DNA of 64,000 nt from Pseudoalteromonas luteoviolacea (GTDB taxonomy: Bacteria > Pseudomonadota > Gammaproteobacteria > Enterobacterales > Alteromonadaceae): the NCBI RefSeq assembly GCF_000814765.1, contig NZ_JWIC01000006.1, positions 1-64,000 of the forward strand, read 5' to 3'. The notes beneath the pieces were generated by a model, which searched no databases, was not told the origin of the DNA, and was given only the letters and a program-made list of their open reading frames with translations. Position numbers and translations under genes: made by a program. This document shows positions 34,105 to 41,918 of this stretch, piece after piece. Numbering within the stretch: position 1 is the stretch's first letter; each line of letters starts with the position of its first letter.

Positions 34105-34626
34105 ATGCCCAACCCTTTTATTCCTGAATCATTTAAGCCTCCGACGTTTTTTGATAGTGAAAACTTTCACTTTACAGTTCTTGAAGAAGACGTTGCTGAG
34201 TTAGACTTTGAAGCAGTCATGTCCAGTCAAAACAGGCTACAAGGAATATTTGGCCCTGGAACTGAGTGGCCTAAAGTTAATATGACCCTCGAAGAAAATA
34301 TAGAAAGCTTAAAGGTTCATAAGCAAGAATTTGAATCAAGAGATGCTTTTGCATATTCCGTATTTAACAATTCAAAGGAAAAATGCCTAGGCTCTGTTTA
34401 TATAGATCCAAGCCAATCACTAAATTATGACTGTGAAGTCTACTTGTGGATTCGAGATGATAGTATTACGTTAGAAAAAATACTTTATCAGACTGTCTTG
34501 AATTGGCTTGAAGCCGTGTGGCCTTTCTCAAAAATAGCATTCCCTGGCAAGTCGATTTCATGGCAAGATTGGACCAATGAATTAAAAGTAAAACCAAATA
34601 GGGCAGGCACAAATATATTGCTGTGA
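34105..34626 (+). CDS. GNAT-like protein with REP-derived C-terminus, 173 aa
   Basis: FTVLEEDVAELDFEAVMSS, LQGIFGPGTEWP and LGSVYIDPSQSLNYDCEVYLW resemble a GNAT-like acetyltransferase group, though no clear CoA loop is visible. The last ten or so residues (PNRAGTNILL) are encoded by the REP-like GGGCAGGCAC segment (34601), so the native C-terminus and attC have been replaced. Activity uncertain. Confidence 0.65.
   Translation: MPNPFIPESFKPPTFFDSENFHFTVLEEDVAELDFEAVMSSQNRLQGIFGPGTEWPKVNMTLEENIESLKVHKQEFESRDAFAYSVFNNSKEKCLGSVYIDPSQSLNYDCEVYLWIRDDSITLEKILYQTVLNWLEAVWPFSKIAFPGKSISWQDWTNELKVKPNRAGTNILL
34601..34610 (+). repeat. REP-like motif inside a coding region
   Basis: GGGCAGGCAC then AAATATATTGCTGTGA; same extended form as at 2901. 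Confidence 0.6.
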
Positions 34627-34847
34627 TTTTTTCTATCTTGAAAAAGTGTTTGTCCAACTTGTTCTTTTTCAAATATCACTGTTATTCGTCATTGACGTTC
34701 TTCATTGGTTTATAATTTGGTCGCATCTAATTAACTTATTATTATGGTTTACGTTATGATAGTGTGCTTGGCTTTATGACTTGTATAGCTGAGTTATATA
34801 ATGTTGAAATTGATGGTTTTGGCTGTATCGTTCAAAGCGATACCTAA
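34627..34847 (+). other. Repeat debris and a 3' gene fragment
   Basis: 34640-34750 resembles the repeat at 2945-3040 (CAACTTG-TCTTTTTCAAA). 34776-34847 is a short frame (MTCIAELYNVEIDGFGCIVQ) ending at an attC, probably the last piece of a cassette gene overwritten by the repeat. Confidence 0.45.
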
Positions 34848-34933
34848 CAAGTCATTTAACAGAGATAAAACTTGCGGGCGATTCGCTTCGTTCAAATTGA
34901 GCTCACCATTTTTACTAGATAATCGGGCACTTA
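34839..34933 (+). repeat. attC site, degenerate
   Basis: ACCTAACAAGTCATTTAAC, loop GCGATTCGCTTCG, end GGGCACT/GCACTTA. Confidence 0.6.
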
Positions 34934-34940
34934 GAGTACT

Positions 34941-35570
34941 ATGAAAATCATCGCAATTCTTTTAGTAATATTTCCCATAATATCTTTTGCAGATAGCCAT
35001 CATAAAGAGTTCAAAGATATTGATTTAATTGGCTCTATTCTAAGCGAGTACGAAGAACCCTATGTATTTGGTGGTCAGTTTTCCACGCATACATTCTTGC
35101 TTAGAAATGACGAAATGGGTAACACTAAACATATTGCTATTAAATATGATGACTTTGGTAACGAATCTACCCAGTTTATTTATAAAGTGAATGGACCATG
35201 TTGCACTTATTATTCGTTAAAGCTTGTTGATGAAACGGAGTACTTTGTCATTAGTTACTCTCCAGGAAGAGGAAGGTCATTAGCTATTTTCTCTGTATCC
35301 GAGTCTAAGCAACCAGATTTCGCTGGCACTCCAGTACTAGAACAACTCAGTGGTGACGAGCCTTATACTAATAATACGTTTAAGGTCTCTAACTGTGGGC
35401 TACATAGTGAGGTTAGAGACTTAGATAAAAACGGAAACTGGATTATGGTTCCTGAGGCGGCTTATATAACGCCATCAGGGATCGAAAAATTAAAGGTTGA
35501 TGATAGTATGTGCATAAAATCCATGACGGAGCTGAGTACTCGTAACAACTCACTTAGGCAGGGTTCTTAA
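34941..35570 (+). CDS. Secreted hypothetical protein, 209 aa
   Basis: Signal peptide ([18 protein letters not shown]), mature domain with CC in [12 protein letters not shown] and further cysteines near the C-terminus. Beta-rich look. Periplasmic or exported; not recognised. Confidence 0.75.
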   Translation: MKIIAILLVIFPIISFADSHHKEFKDIDLIGSILSEYEEPYVFGGQFSTHTFLLRNDEMGNTKHIAIKYDDFGNESTQFIYKVNGPCCTYYSLKLVDETEYFVISYSPGRGRSLAIFSVSESKQPDFAGTPVLEQLSGDEPYTNNTFKVSNCGLHSEVRDLDKNGNWIMVPEAAYITPSGIEKLKVDDSMCIKSMTELSTRNNSLRQGS

Positions 35571-35638
35571 TCGTTGACCCGGTGATGCTTCGTTTCATAC
35601 TTTAGCCAACAATAATTCGCCTCTTTGTGAGACGCTAA
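35560..35638 (+). repeat. attC site, degenerate
   Basis: Left half lost (GGGTTCTTAATCG), TGCTTCGTTTCATACTTTAGCC, end ACGCTAA (35632-35638). Confidence 0.5.
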
Positions 35639-35646
35639 GGAAGTTT

Positions 35647-36129
35647 ATGCGTTTATTACTTGTCATCGCTTTGATGTTTATTCCTGAAAAAGTTCAGGCA
35701 AAACCTTATGATGTGTCAACATTCCAAAATACTAACCAATTAATCTTGGATGAAGGGTTTAGATCTCATATTCAGGTATTCTTCGGTGATAAGAAAGGGC
35801 TTTACTTTTGAAATGCTCCTGTTGCAGAACAAGTTAGAGCTGGATTTGGCGGGCCTTCTGACAATATAACTCAGCCAGCGAAGAACATATACTTGGCATC
35901 CGCTTGTCGACAACATTCGTGTCCTGAAAAAGCAGCTTATATTACGGATGGAACACAAGAGCTCTTTGCTATAATTTCGTTTTTCTGCCCCAATGCCAAA
36001 AAGCAATCCTCTTATCAGGGGGATGGGTGTTTGGTGATCTTCTATAAAACGAAAAATCAAGAATTCAGCTATCTAAATATCTTGTTGATTGGAAAAATCG
36101 ACATCAAAAACTGGCTTCGGTCGAGTTAG
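35647..36129 (+). pseudogene. Secreted protein gene with one stop codon
   Basis: ATG and signal peptide (MRLLLVIALMFIPEKVQA). The frame meets TGA at 35809, then continues unchanged NAPVAEQVRAGFGGPSDNI, CRQHSC, IISFFCP to 36129. A Trp codon (TGG to TGA) is the simplest origin. Full length 160 aa with conserved-looking cysteines; family unknown. Confidence 0.7.
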
Positions 36130-36135
36130 TATCCG

Positions 36136-36164
36136 TAATCTAATAAGCCAAGCTGGCGCGTTGT
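36136..36164 (+). repeat. Truncated attC
   Basis: ATCTAATAAGCCAAGC joined to core GCGTTGT (36158-36164); stem missing. Confidence 0.5.
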
Positions 36165-36181
36165 GTTTTACGGAGAGTTTA

Positions 36182-36253
36182 GTGGGTGAAAAGGTTCAAA
36201 AAGCACTCAATAACATTATATACTTTGGTTGTCACGTTATTGTCGGAATCTAA
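36182..36253 (+). pseudogene. 5' gene fragment ended by a REP motif
   Basis: GTG after GGAGAG. Reads GEKVQKALNNIIYFGCHVIV and stops two bases before the degenerate REP GAGACAGTCAC (36255). Looks like the start of a membrane protein whose remainder was lost. Confidence 0.45.
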
Positions 36254-36409
36254 CGAGACAGTCACAAACATATTTTTGTAGCTCTATCTATATTGTAAAA
36301 TCCGCAGCTGATTTTTCATCAAAATCAATATCTTGTTCTAATAACCTCAACATGCCTTGAATCTTATATTTCCGACTATGGTGCCTTTGATGGTGTATAA
36401 CCTATTTGT
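36254..36409 (+). other. Non-coding stretch after a REP motif
   Basis: Begins with GAGACAGTCACAAACAT (36255). I see no gene in it. Confidence 0.4.
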
Positions 36410-36545
36410 TCTTTTCTAATTTGGTGACATCTGTTTACGTTATTGTTATGGTGAGAGGAGTAAAGTTCGTACCTGCATGGTCGTTGTTATGTGGCAGGCA
36501 TAATACTGTTGATATGCGATATTTGTCATAGAAAAAATGTGAGTG
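36410..36545 (+). repeat. Dispersed non-coding repeat, copy E
   Basis: TTCTAATTTGGTGACATCTG, TCGTTGTTATGTGGCAG and GTCATAGAAAAAATGTGAG; lies before the DUF6404-like gene. Confidence 0.65.
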
Positions 36546-36558
36546 ACAGGGAGTATGT

Positions 36559-36897
36559 ATGTCGTATTCTACAAAACTTGAAGCGGCACAAAGAGAGCTT
36601 GAAGAAGCAAAAGTGAATAAAATTAACATGATGCCCCCACCATATAGGCTGCTAAGGAAGCTAGGGGTTAAAATTGTGCCTTTTCACTACAATCGTTTTT
36701 TATCCAATTTTGTGATCGCTTCGGTTTGGTATATGCCCATATTGTCTGCGCTGGTATTTTGGCATTTAGATGACATTTCAATCGCTAACATTTTTGCTTT
36801 TGGTTTGTTTAGTAGCGTGATGTTGGGTTTATGCACGGCAGCTTATTATAGAAATAGCGCCAAAAAGCACAAATTAAGCGCTTGGGCACAATTGTAG
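36559..36897 (+). CDS. DUF6404-like membrane protein, 112 aa
   Basis: ATG after AGGGAG. N-terminal amphipathic helix, MMPPPYRLLRKLGVKIVPFHY, then two membrane helices (about 50-70 and 75-95) and a Lys-rich end: the DUF6404 layout as I recall it. No attC stem follows; a degenerate REP-like GACAATCAC does (36906). Confidence 0.65.
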   Translation: MSYSTKLEAAQRELEEAKVNKINMMPPPYRLLRKLGVKIVPFHYNRFLSNFVIASVWYMPILSALVFWHLDDISIANIFAFGLFSSVMLGLCTAAYYRNSAKKHKLSAWAQL

Positions 36898-37147
36898 CTA
36901 ACTGTGACAATCACATGTATATTTCTGTAGTCGAGCTATCTCGAAAAGCCTCCTTCCAATTAGTACACCATATCAATACTCTGTACTCGTAACTTCAGTA
37001 TGCCCATCAGCCTCAACCTACAGACATTAAGCAAAGATACTGTCAGCCAATATTGATAAAAGGGCAGTGTGCTATCCGTACTACGATTTCCTGTTCAGTC
37101 AACACAATGATTAACTTTTGTTGGCAGGCTAGGTGACTCGAAAACGG
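36898..37147 (+). repeat. Non-coding repeat block
   Basis: Degenerate REP (GTGACAATCACATG) then 36990-37105, similar to 20840-20955. No gene seen. Confidence 0.5.
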
Positions 37148-37262
37148 TTCTTTAACTATTCCTAATTTGGTGACATTTACTTAACTTATTGTTATGGTTA
37201 AAGACAGTCAAGCCTGCATCACTGTTGATATGCGATATTTGTCGTAGATAAAAATATTCGCT
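37148..37262 (+). repeat. Dispersed non-coding repeat, copy F
   Basis: TCTTTAACTATTCCTAATTT, GATATGCGATATTTGTCG, TAGATAAAAATATTCGCTGG; near-identical ends to copy D. Confidence 0.65.
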
Positions 37263-37277
37263 GGCAAAGGCGTTCGT

Positions 37278-37378
37278 ACGCAAAAATTTGGAAAAGTAAA
37301 AGTGTTAACTCATATAAAACCAGAGTTGATTGCAGGTGTTTGCTCGGGTCTATCTGATTAGTACTGTTTAAGGGAATA
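37278..37378 (+). pseudogene. Dead PspC-domain gene fragment
   Basis: Aligns by eye with the start of 33214-33477: CAAAAATTTGGAAAAG, then AGTGTTAACTC and GCAGGTGTTTGCTCGGGTCT. The start codon is ACG and GATTAG replaces GATTAT in the GVCSGLSDYY region. It breaks into a partial attC after about 100 bases. Confidence 0.75.
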
Positions 37379-37446
37379 TGGTGGGCTTGTGTTCCTACGT
37401 CGCAAATATAGCCAACTTTTTGTGAAGTTTATAGCAAGCATTGTAA
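37372..37446 (+). repeat. attC remnant, right half
   Basis: GTGGGCTTGTGTTCCTACGT, AGCCAAC and end GCATTGT; left half-site absent, joined to the dead PspC fragment. Confidence 0.5.
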
Positions 37447-37466
37447 GTTTGGTTTGAGTACTGAGT

Positions 37467-37883
37467 ATGAAACTAGAAAATGATATAGGGTTATATAGCG
37501 TTTTCGTCGACTTGAGCTTCGTTTTGCTGATCTTTTTTGTTTTAGTATTGCCCTTGCAAAGAGACTCTGCAATTTCACTAATAAAAGGTAACTCAGTTGA
37601 AAACTGTGGCCAATTTGCAAATTGGTGTAGCCATAATGCACCTATAAAAGTGGCGATTGAAAATGACGGAACAGTACGGTTTTTCCGATACGGAGAAAGT
37701 GTAACATTCAATATCAATGAAGTGAGTGAAATCAATCAATATATATATAATTTGCAGAGTGAATTCGAAGCAGAATATGCGTGGCTATATATATCGGAAA
37801 ATGTATTGGTTAAGAATAGTATTTCGGTCTCATCTTTACTAAAGCAAAATGGCATAATTCATATTGTTTGGGCAGATTTGTAA
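37467..37883 (+). CDS. ExbD/TolR-like membrane protein, 138 aa
   Basis: Short N-terminus, then one helix with VFVDLSFVLLIFFVLVLP, similar to the Asp-containing helix of ExbD/TolR, and a periplasmic domain of about 100 residues ending LLKQNGIIHIVWADL. ExbD partners an ExbB channel, which is not encoded here. Assignment tentative. Confidence 0.55.
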   Translation: MKLENDIGLYSVFVDLSFVLLIFFVLVLPLQRDSAISLIKGNSVENCGQFANWCSHNAPIKVAIENDGTVRFFRYGESVTFNINEVSEINQYIYNLQSEFEAEYAWLYISENVLVKNSISVSSLLKQNGIIHIVWADL

Positions 37884-37974
37884 CAAGGTCGTAAACGTGG
37901 ATAAAAGCCGTTGTCTGTTATGCTTAGCTTCACATTGTGGCTATCAACTTTTTGCCGACTAAAGTAGTGTGATA
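37877..37974 (+). repeat. attC site, degenerate
   Basis: TTGTAACAAGGTCG, GTTGTCTG/TATCAAC weak arms, end GTGTGAT. Confidence 0.6.
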
Positions 37975-38004
37975 GGCACTGAGAAATACGTGTAATTATT
38001 TAGA

Positions 38005-38142
38005 ATGAGCACATTCGACAATTATATGAAAACCTATCTTGAACTCAAAGATGAGTTCGCAAGTTTGGAAAAGGACACCATACAAGATGTGATTAATACC
38101 TGGAAACAGTTATGCAAACAAATTGAAGCTTTCCTTTCGTAA
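38005..38142 (+). CDS. Small helical ORF, 45 aa
   Basis: ATG to TAA with a clean heptad-like helix (YLELKDEFASLEKDTIQDVI). No ribosome-binding site worth noting. Could be a genuine small protein or the first piece of a broken gene continuing at 38161. Confidence 0.4.
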   Translation: MSTFDNYMKTYLELKDEFASLEKDTIQDVINTWKQLCKQIEAFLS

Positions 38143-38160
38143 AAATGCGACAAAATCTAG

Positions 38161-38304
38161 ATGGCTTCAGGTTTGGAACAAGGGTTACAAGAAGTGTCGG
38201 TATTGCTCTTTGATTTACCAACACCTATTAAAGTACAGGCATTATCAAAATATAATCATATCGTATCTAAGAATGATTCCGAAGTTTGTGTAAAGTACGT
38301 ATAA
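38161..38304 (+). CDS. Small ORF, 47 aa
   Basis: ATG to TAA (MASGLEQGLQEVSVLLFDLP, then PIKVQALSKYNHIVSKNDSE) ending exactly at the attC half-site, as cassette genes do. It follows the 45-aa ORF in another frame; together they may be one frameshifted gene. Confidence 0.4.
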   Translation: MASGLEQGLQEVSVLLFDLPTPIKVQALSKYNHIVSKNDSEVCVKYV

Positions 38305-38398
38305 TAAGCGCTTAAACCTATGGTCGCAAAACGCTTGGTTTGCACTCATCCTTCGGTAATTTTAGCCAATCTTTTTTCGCCTCTTATATGGGCGGTAT
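38299..38398 (+). repeat. attC site
   Basis: TATAATAAGCGCTTAAAC, arms GCTTGGT/AGCCAAT, end GCGGTAT (38392-38398). Confidence 0.75.
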
Positions 38399-38418
38399 AT
38401 TTACGTGGAGTTTAGCCG

Positions 38419-38826
38419 TTGAAATTTAGTCTATTTATATTGTTTCTTATGATCACATTGAGTGCTCAGGCAGATCAATCAGCTAATCATTTAGCCCGAT
38501 ATATTGGCAATCTAAACATGTACGACGTGACATTTACATTGCTAGACTCTAAATGCAGCACGTCCTATGCATTGACGAAAAAGCAAGTTGAAGAAATTGA
38601 CAAATTAACTTTAGAAAAAACAGGGGTATCATATAAAAAATACATTTCAATTGTAGGCGACCCTGAACTTACGCTAGAAATGGCTGAAGAAGCAATTCAA
38701 CTGCTCCTCGAAAATAATTGTAATGCTAGATTGCTAGACCAATGGCATTATAGAGTATCGAAAGGCGTCGATAAAAATTTGTCAGAACTGAGAAATGCAG
38801 AACCAACAAATATGCAAATTAAATAA
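38419..38826 (+). CDS. Secreted hypothetical protein, 135 aa
   Basis: TTG start after GGAG (38407-38410). Signal peptide (MKFSLFILFLMITLSAQA), mature helical domain with two cysteines (DSKCSTSY, NNCNARLL). Not recognised. Confidence 0.7.
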   Translation: MKFSLFILFLMITLSAQADQSANHLARYIGNLNMYDVTFTLLDSKCSTSYALTKKQVEEIDKLTLEKTGVSYKKYISIVGDPELTLEMAEEAIQLLLENNCNARLLDQWHYRVSKGVDKNLSELRNAEPTNMQIK

Positions 38827-38828
38827 GT

Positions 38829-38924
38829 TTAATAAGCTTTTAAAATGATGCCACACTGCTTGGTTGACGTTCATTCTTCACCAATTATAACCAAGCATTT
38901 ATTTGCCTCTTGATGGGGCTTTAT
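38829..38924 (+). repeat. attC site
   Basis: GTTTAATAAGCTTTT, arms GCTTGGTT/AACCAAGC, end GCTTTAT (38918-38924). Confidence 0.75.
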
Positions 38925-38941
38925 ATAGGTAAGGAAGTATA

Positions 38942-39184
38942 GTGCAATATTGGACAGGGCCTTCAGAATCACATCTTGGTGAAGGTATAGTGTGGACCGA
39001 GTTTGCAGATGAGGGACATGCCCTTCGCCAAGTAGAAAAGTATGATGGGAAATGGTTTTCCTCAAGAAATGACTCTAAGGATGAATGTTGGTTATACGAT
39101 GGCAACATAAGAGATTTAGAACTGTCAGACTCTAGAGAGATTTCTAAAGAAGAATTTGAAGTTGTGTGGCGAAAGTCGGCATAA
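38942..39184 (+). CDS. Conserved-looking hypothetical protein, 80 aa
   Basis: GTG start after AAGGAAG. GEGIVWTEFADEGHALRQVE, KWFSSR and EFEVVWRKSA resemble a small cytoplasmic family seen in other bacteria; I do not know its name or role. Confidence 0.7.
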   Translation: MQYWTGPSESHLGEGIVWTEFADEGHALRQVEKYDGKWFSSRNDSKDECWLYDGNIRDLELSDSREISKEEFEVVWRKSA

Positions 39185-39212
39185 CAAGTTACTTTAAGTT
39201 TATGGTGAGCAA

Positions 39213-39472
39213 TCAGTCTAATTGTTGTAACTCTGCATCTTGAACAAGGAAATATCCGCCCAATCGTTTGAAAACATATCTTGTAGCGGGTGTGATAGCA
39301 TCCACATTCACATGCATTGCTGTTGGTATCATGAGCTTATATTTGTTACCTTTCATTTGAGCGTAGTCATTAGTATCGCTTTATTTAGTTTATATCCAGC
39401 GAAGCTACCTGAGTGGTAGTGCAACCAACAAGCGCTAAACAAGGATAAAAGGAAATAAGCTCGACGCTTCAT
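39213..39472 (-). pseudogene. Antisense lipoprotein remnant
   Basis: On the minus strand, ATG at 39472 begins MKRRAYFLLSLFSA; a one-base shift gives LVGCTTTQVASLDI (lipobox-like). A third frame then reads NDYAQMKGNKYKLMIPTAMH, VNVDAITPATRYVFKRL, VQDAELQQLD to the stop at 39213. It is one of very few minus-strand signals in the array, and its start lies within an attC. Confidence 0.5.
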
Positions 39473-39515
39473 TTTATGTTAGCTTATTCAGCTTTGTCTG
39501 TGAGTTAAACCTTAT
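39425..39515 (+). repeat. attC site, atypical
   Basis: CAACAAGCGCTAAAC, stem AATAAGCT/AGCTTATT, end ACCTTAT (39509-39515). Confidence 0.55.
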
Positions 39516-39529
39516 GTGCTTGGTGATTT

Positions 39530-39928
39530 ATGAGTGATAATTTGGACATCAATGGAAAAGTGCCAAATCTAATTGATCACGTTCTTGAGGAGCTACTTTG
39601 TACTGAGATGTGGTCAGAAGGTATGCTAGTGGATCAAGCCAATGTCATTTACCTTAAGGTTAATGGCTGTTGGTTCCGCCACTATTTTGATTGTGCAATT
39701 GTATTTTGGCGTAATCAAGAGAAAGCGCCAAAGTCATATGAAATGCAAGAATTAGATTCATATTTTAAGGTAGTAGACCTCGCTCACAATCTTGGTATCA
39801 AAGGCTTAAAAATCCAAAGTTTTGAAACTTATTCTATTAAAGGCGGATCTGAGTCTGTATTTACGTTTGAGAACAGTCGTTCAATTGTGTTCTCTAATAT
39901 AAATGATATTACCGTATATAGAACATAA
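39530..39928 (+). CDS. Hypothetical protein, 132 aa
   Basis: ANVIYLKVNGCWFRHYFDCAIVFWR suggests a compact beta-rich core. No signal peptide. Single-gene cassette, unknown function. Confidence 0.7.
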   Translation: MSDNLDINGKVPNLIDHVLEELLCTEMWSEGMLVDQANVIYLKVNGCWFRHYFDCAIVFWRNQEKAPKSYEMQELDSYFKVVDLAHNLGIKGLKIQSFETYSIKGGSESVFTFENSRSIVFSNINDITVYRT

Positions 39929-40022
39929 CAAACGCTGTAAGCGCATCACACAATACAGTTGGCTGTGCTCTTTTGTTGCTAACCTTAGTCAACTTTTATG
40001 TGCCGTTTACGGCAGACATTAT
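39921..40022 (+). repeat. attC site
   Basis: CATAACAAACGCTG, arms GTTGGCT/AGTCAAC, end ACATTAT (40016-40022). Confidence 0.8.
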
Positions 40023-40035
40023 ATTTTCAAATAGT

Positions 40036-40356
40036 ATGTGGCCATTTTCTAGATCTAAAGTGTACATTGACGGTAAAAACCTAGCTATATTTGAAGCAGG
40101 TCAAAAGAAAATAGTGTCTATTTCTGAAATTACAGAGATCTCTTATTGTTGGGATCTGTCATTAGGATTTAGAGATTGTTTAACTTTTAAGTGTGCCGCT
40201 GAGCAGATTGTTGTTGGTTCCCTTCCCAGAAATATTGACAGCACGTTAAGCGTACTAAATAGCCAGCTGAAAAATGGTTCTTTACCAAGCAAACTAGAAG
40301 ACCTTATTAATGAAGAGCTGCTTAGTGATACTGTAATACTTTGGCAAAAAACATAA
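40036..40356 (+). CDS. Hypothetical protein, 106 aa
   Basis: Start at ATG 40036, 14 nt after the attC. MWPFSRSKVYIDGKNLAIFE then a helical C-terminus. Unknown function. Confidence 0.65.
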   Translation: MWPFSRSKVYIDGKNLAIFEAGQKKIVSISEITEISYCWDLSLGFRDCLTFKCAAEQIVVGSLPRNIDSTLSVLNSQLKNGSLPSKLEDLINEELLSDTVILWQKT

Positions 40357-40450
40357 CAAGTTAATTCAATCAAGAATATACAAACGCTTGGCCTTTGCTC
40401 CTTTGTTACTGATTTTATGCAAGCATATGTGCATGTTATTAAGGCATTAG
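40350..40450 (+). repeat. attC site
   Basis: CATAACAAGTTAATTC, arms GCTTGGC/TGCAAGC, core GCATTAG 40444-40450. Confidence 0.8.
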
Positions 40451-40469
40451 ATCTACTTATGGTAGAGCA

Positions 40470-40649
40470 TTGCTGGATAATGAGCTTGTTAAATTGCTAT
40501 GCGCAGAATGTCACCCTCCTGAATACTTAGATATATATCGACACATTAACAGAAGTCCGCCAATTTATAGTGTATGGCTTGTGTTTAAAATACTCTTACT
40601 ACCTCGCATCCGAGGGGCCGTAGTCCCTTACAAGCTAATCCATAAGTAG
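40470..40649 (+). CDS. Small ORF, 59 aa
   Basis: TTG start 20 nt after the attC core. Reads LDNELVKLLCAECHPPEYLD then a hydrophobic, basic C-terminus (WLVFKILLLPRIRGAVVPYK). May be the N-terminal piece of a longer broken gene; 40650-40860 holds no recognisable frame. Confidence 0.4.
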   Translation: MLDNELVKLLCAECHPPEYLDIYRHINRSPPIYSVWLVFKILLLPRIRGAVVPYKLIHK

Positions 40650-40859
40650 ACTAATAAAATTAGATCTGCTTTGTCACTGGGAGCGGTGTTGTTGTGGTGT
40701 TTTCAGGGGGCTGGAACACTGTAAATAGCTGTCTTGAATGCCGCTTTTACTTCAAGCCTTTTCTTTAAATCAGCTTTTAGGTACAGTGGCGTTATTGAGT
40801 TTTAAGTCGGTCTTAGTTTCTTGTTTTTCAATTTAAGCGCTGACTGGAACCGTTATTTA

Positions 40860-40906
40860 TCAGTCTAACGCTTCTGTCCAATTTTGTTTTCTCACTGAGG
40901 TGTCAT
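40860..40906 (+). repeat. attC remnant
   Basis: TCTAACGCTTCTGTCC to GTGTCAT; the stem is missing. Confidence 0.45.
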
Positions 40907-40914
40907 ATACCCTT

Positions 40915-41304
40915 ATGAAATATCTGATTGCTTGCTTATTATTGGTAGTTTCTCCACTTGTTACGGCATGTAAATGTATGGAATTTAATGTTGGTCAATA
41001 TGTGTCAAATGCAGAAAAAGTGTACCTTGGTCGTATTATTAGTACCCAAATGCTTGGAGGTAAAGGCAATATGTCTGCAACTTTGAGAGTGAATGAAAAG
41101 TACAAAGGGGACGTTTTTGAGCTAGAAGAGGTCGTTCAGAGAAATAGTCGCTGTTCGTTGTTTTTTACTTTAAATGAGGAATATCTGGTGTTTGAAGGAA
41201 AGAGTGGCGAAGTGAATCAGTGCAGTATGCGAAACACCCGATATCTTCGTGATTTGGAAAGTCAGTTAAACGCATTGAGCACACTTGCAAGGCAGGGTAT
41301 ATGA
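40915..41304 (+). CDS. Secreted NTR/TIMP-like protein, 129 aa
   Basis: Start at ATG 40915. Signal peptide then CKCMEFN at the mature N-terminus, AEKVYLGRIISTQM, RVNEKYKG, RCSLFFTLNEEYLVF and a later Cys: the cysteine-first pattern of NTR/TIMP-like domains. Similar layout to 18319-18768, but separate in sequence. Confidence 0.7.
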   Translation: MKYLIACLLLVVSPLVTACKCMEFNVGQYVSNAEKVYLGRIISTQMLGGKGNMSATLRVNEKYKGDVFELEEVVQRNSRCSLFFTLNEEYLVFEGKSGEVNQCSMRNTRYLRDLESQLNALSTLARQGI

Positions 41305-41402
41305 CAAGGTTGCACATGTGGATAAATCACACCTGTCTTTGTTCGTACACCACAAATTCTAGCCAATTTTTTTAGCCGTTGGCTTGTGACCTCAGGTGTT
41401 TA
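41299..41402 (+). repeat. attC site
   Basis: ATATGACAAGGTTG, degenerate arms, AGCCAAT, end GTGTTTA (41396-41402). Confidence 0.65.
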
Positions 41403-41405
41403 TTG

Positions 41406-41804
41406 ATGGCTCGTACACTCATTTTTATACTTATTTTCAATCTGGTTGCTTGCTCACCTACGCAATCTATTTCAAAATATAGAAACTTTCATGGAGTCAA
41501 AGTTGAGGCTACAATATCCACTGAACTGGCCCAAATAATTATTAATTATGTAAAAGCGTGCTCAGATTTTAGCTGTATAACGGATGATGAGCATAAATGG
41601 ATATTGAATTGGTTCAATGTCTATGAATACGATAAGCCTTATAAAATAAGCTTGTATACTAAAAGCAATTTTAAAGTAGAAAATAAGCGCGTTTATTTAG
41701 TTGAACTAGATGTTAAAGATGACTACGGTCATTTGTCTTATTATCTTATCGAAGAACATGGCGGTTTTAAAATTATTGGTATTTCACATGGTGAAGTTGG
41801 ATAA
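41406..41804 (+). CDS. Lipoprotein, 132 aa
   Basis: Start at ATG 41406. Lipobox LVACSPT after a clear signal peptide. Mature part has VKACSDFSCITDDE and a beta-rich C-terminus. Envelope lipoprotein, family unknown. Confidence 0.75.
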   Translation: MARTLIFILIFNLVACSPTQSISKYRNFHGVKVEATISTELAQIIINYVKACSDFSCITDDEHKWILNWFNVYEYDKPYKISLYTKSNFKVENKRVYLVELDVKDDYGHLSYYLIEEHGGFKIIGISHGEVG

Positions 41805-41808
41805 AACA

Positions 41809-41909
41809 CATAACTAACCAATTAAGCGCGGGACTGTGAAAGCTTGGTTCGGTTCCGCTTCGCTACACTTGTTTAGCCAAGCAGTATTTGCCCCCAGTGG
41901 CGGCGTGAG
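41809..41909 (+). repeat. attC site
   Basis: CATAACTAACCAATTAAGC, arms GCTTGGTT/AGCCAAGC, end GCGTGAG (41903-41909). Confidence 0.8.
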
Positions 41910-41918
41910 GTGACTCTA

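Noticed and set aside
35809..35811. Selenocysteine or recoded TGA
   Set aside because: No SECIS-like hairpin evident and the context suggests a lost Trp; other nearby cassettes carry ordinary nonsense mutations.
37358..37735. Minus-strand ORFs opposite the ExbD-like gene
   Set aside because: Antisense frames with no signals; the + frame has a membrane helix and cassette context.
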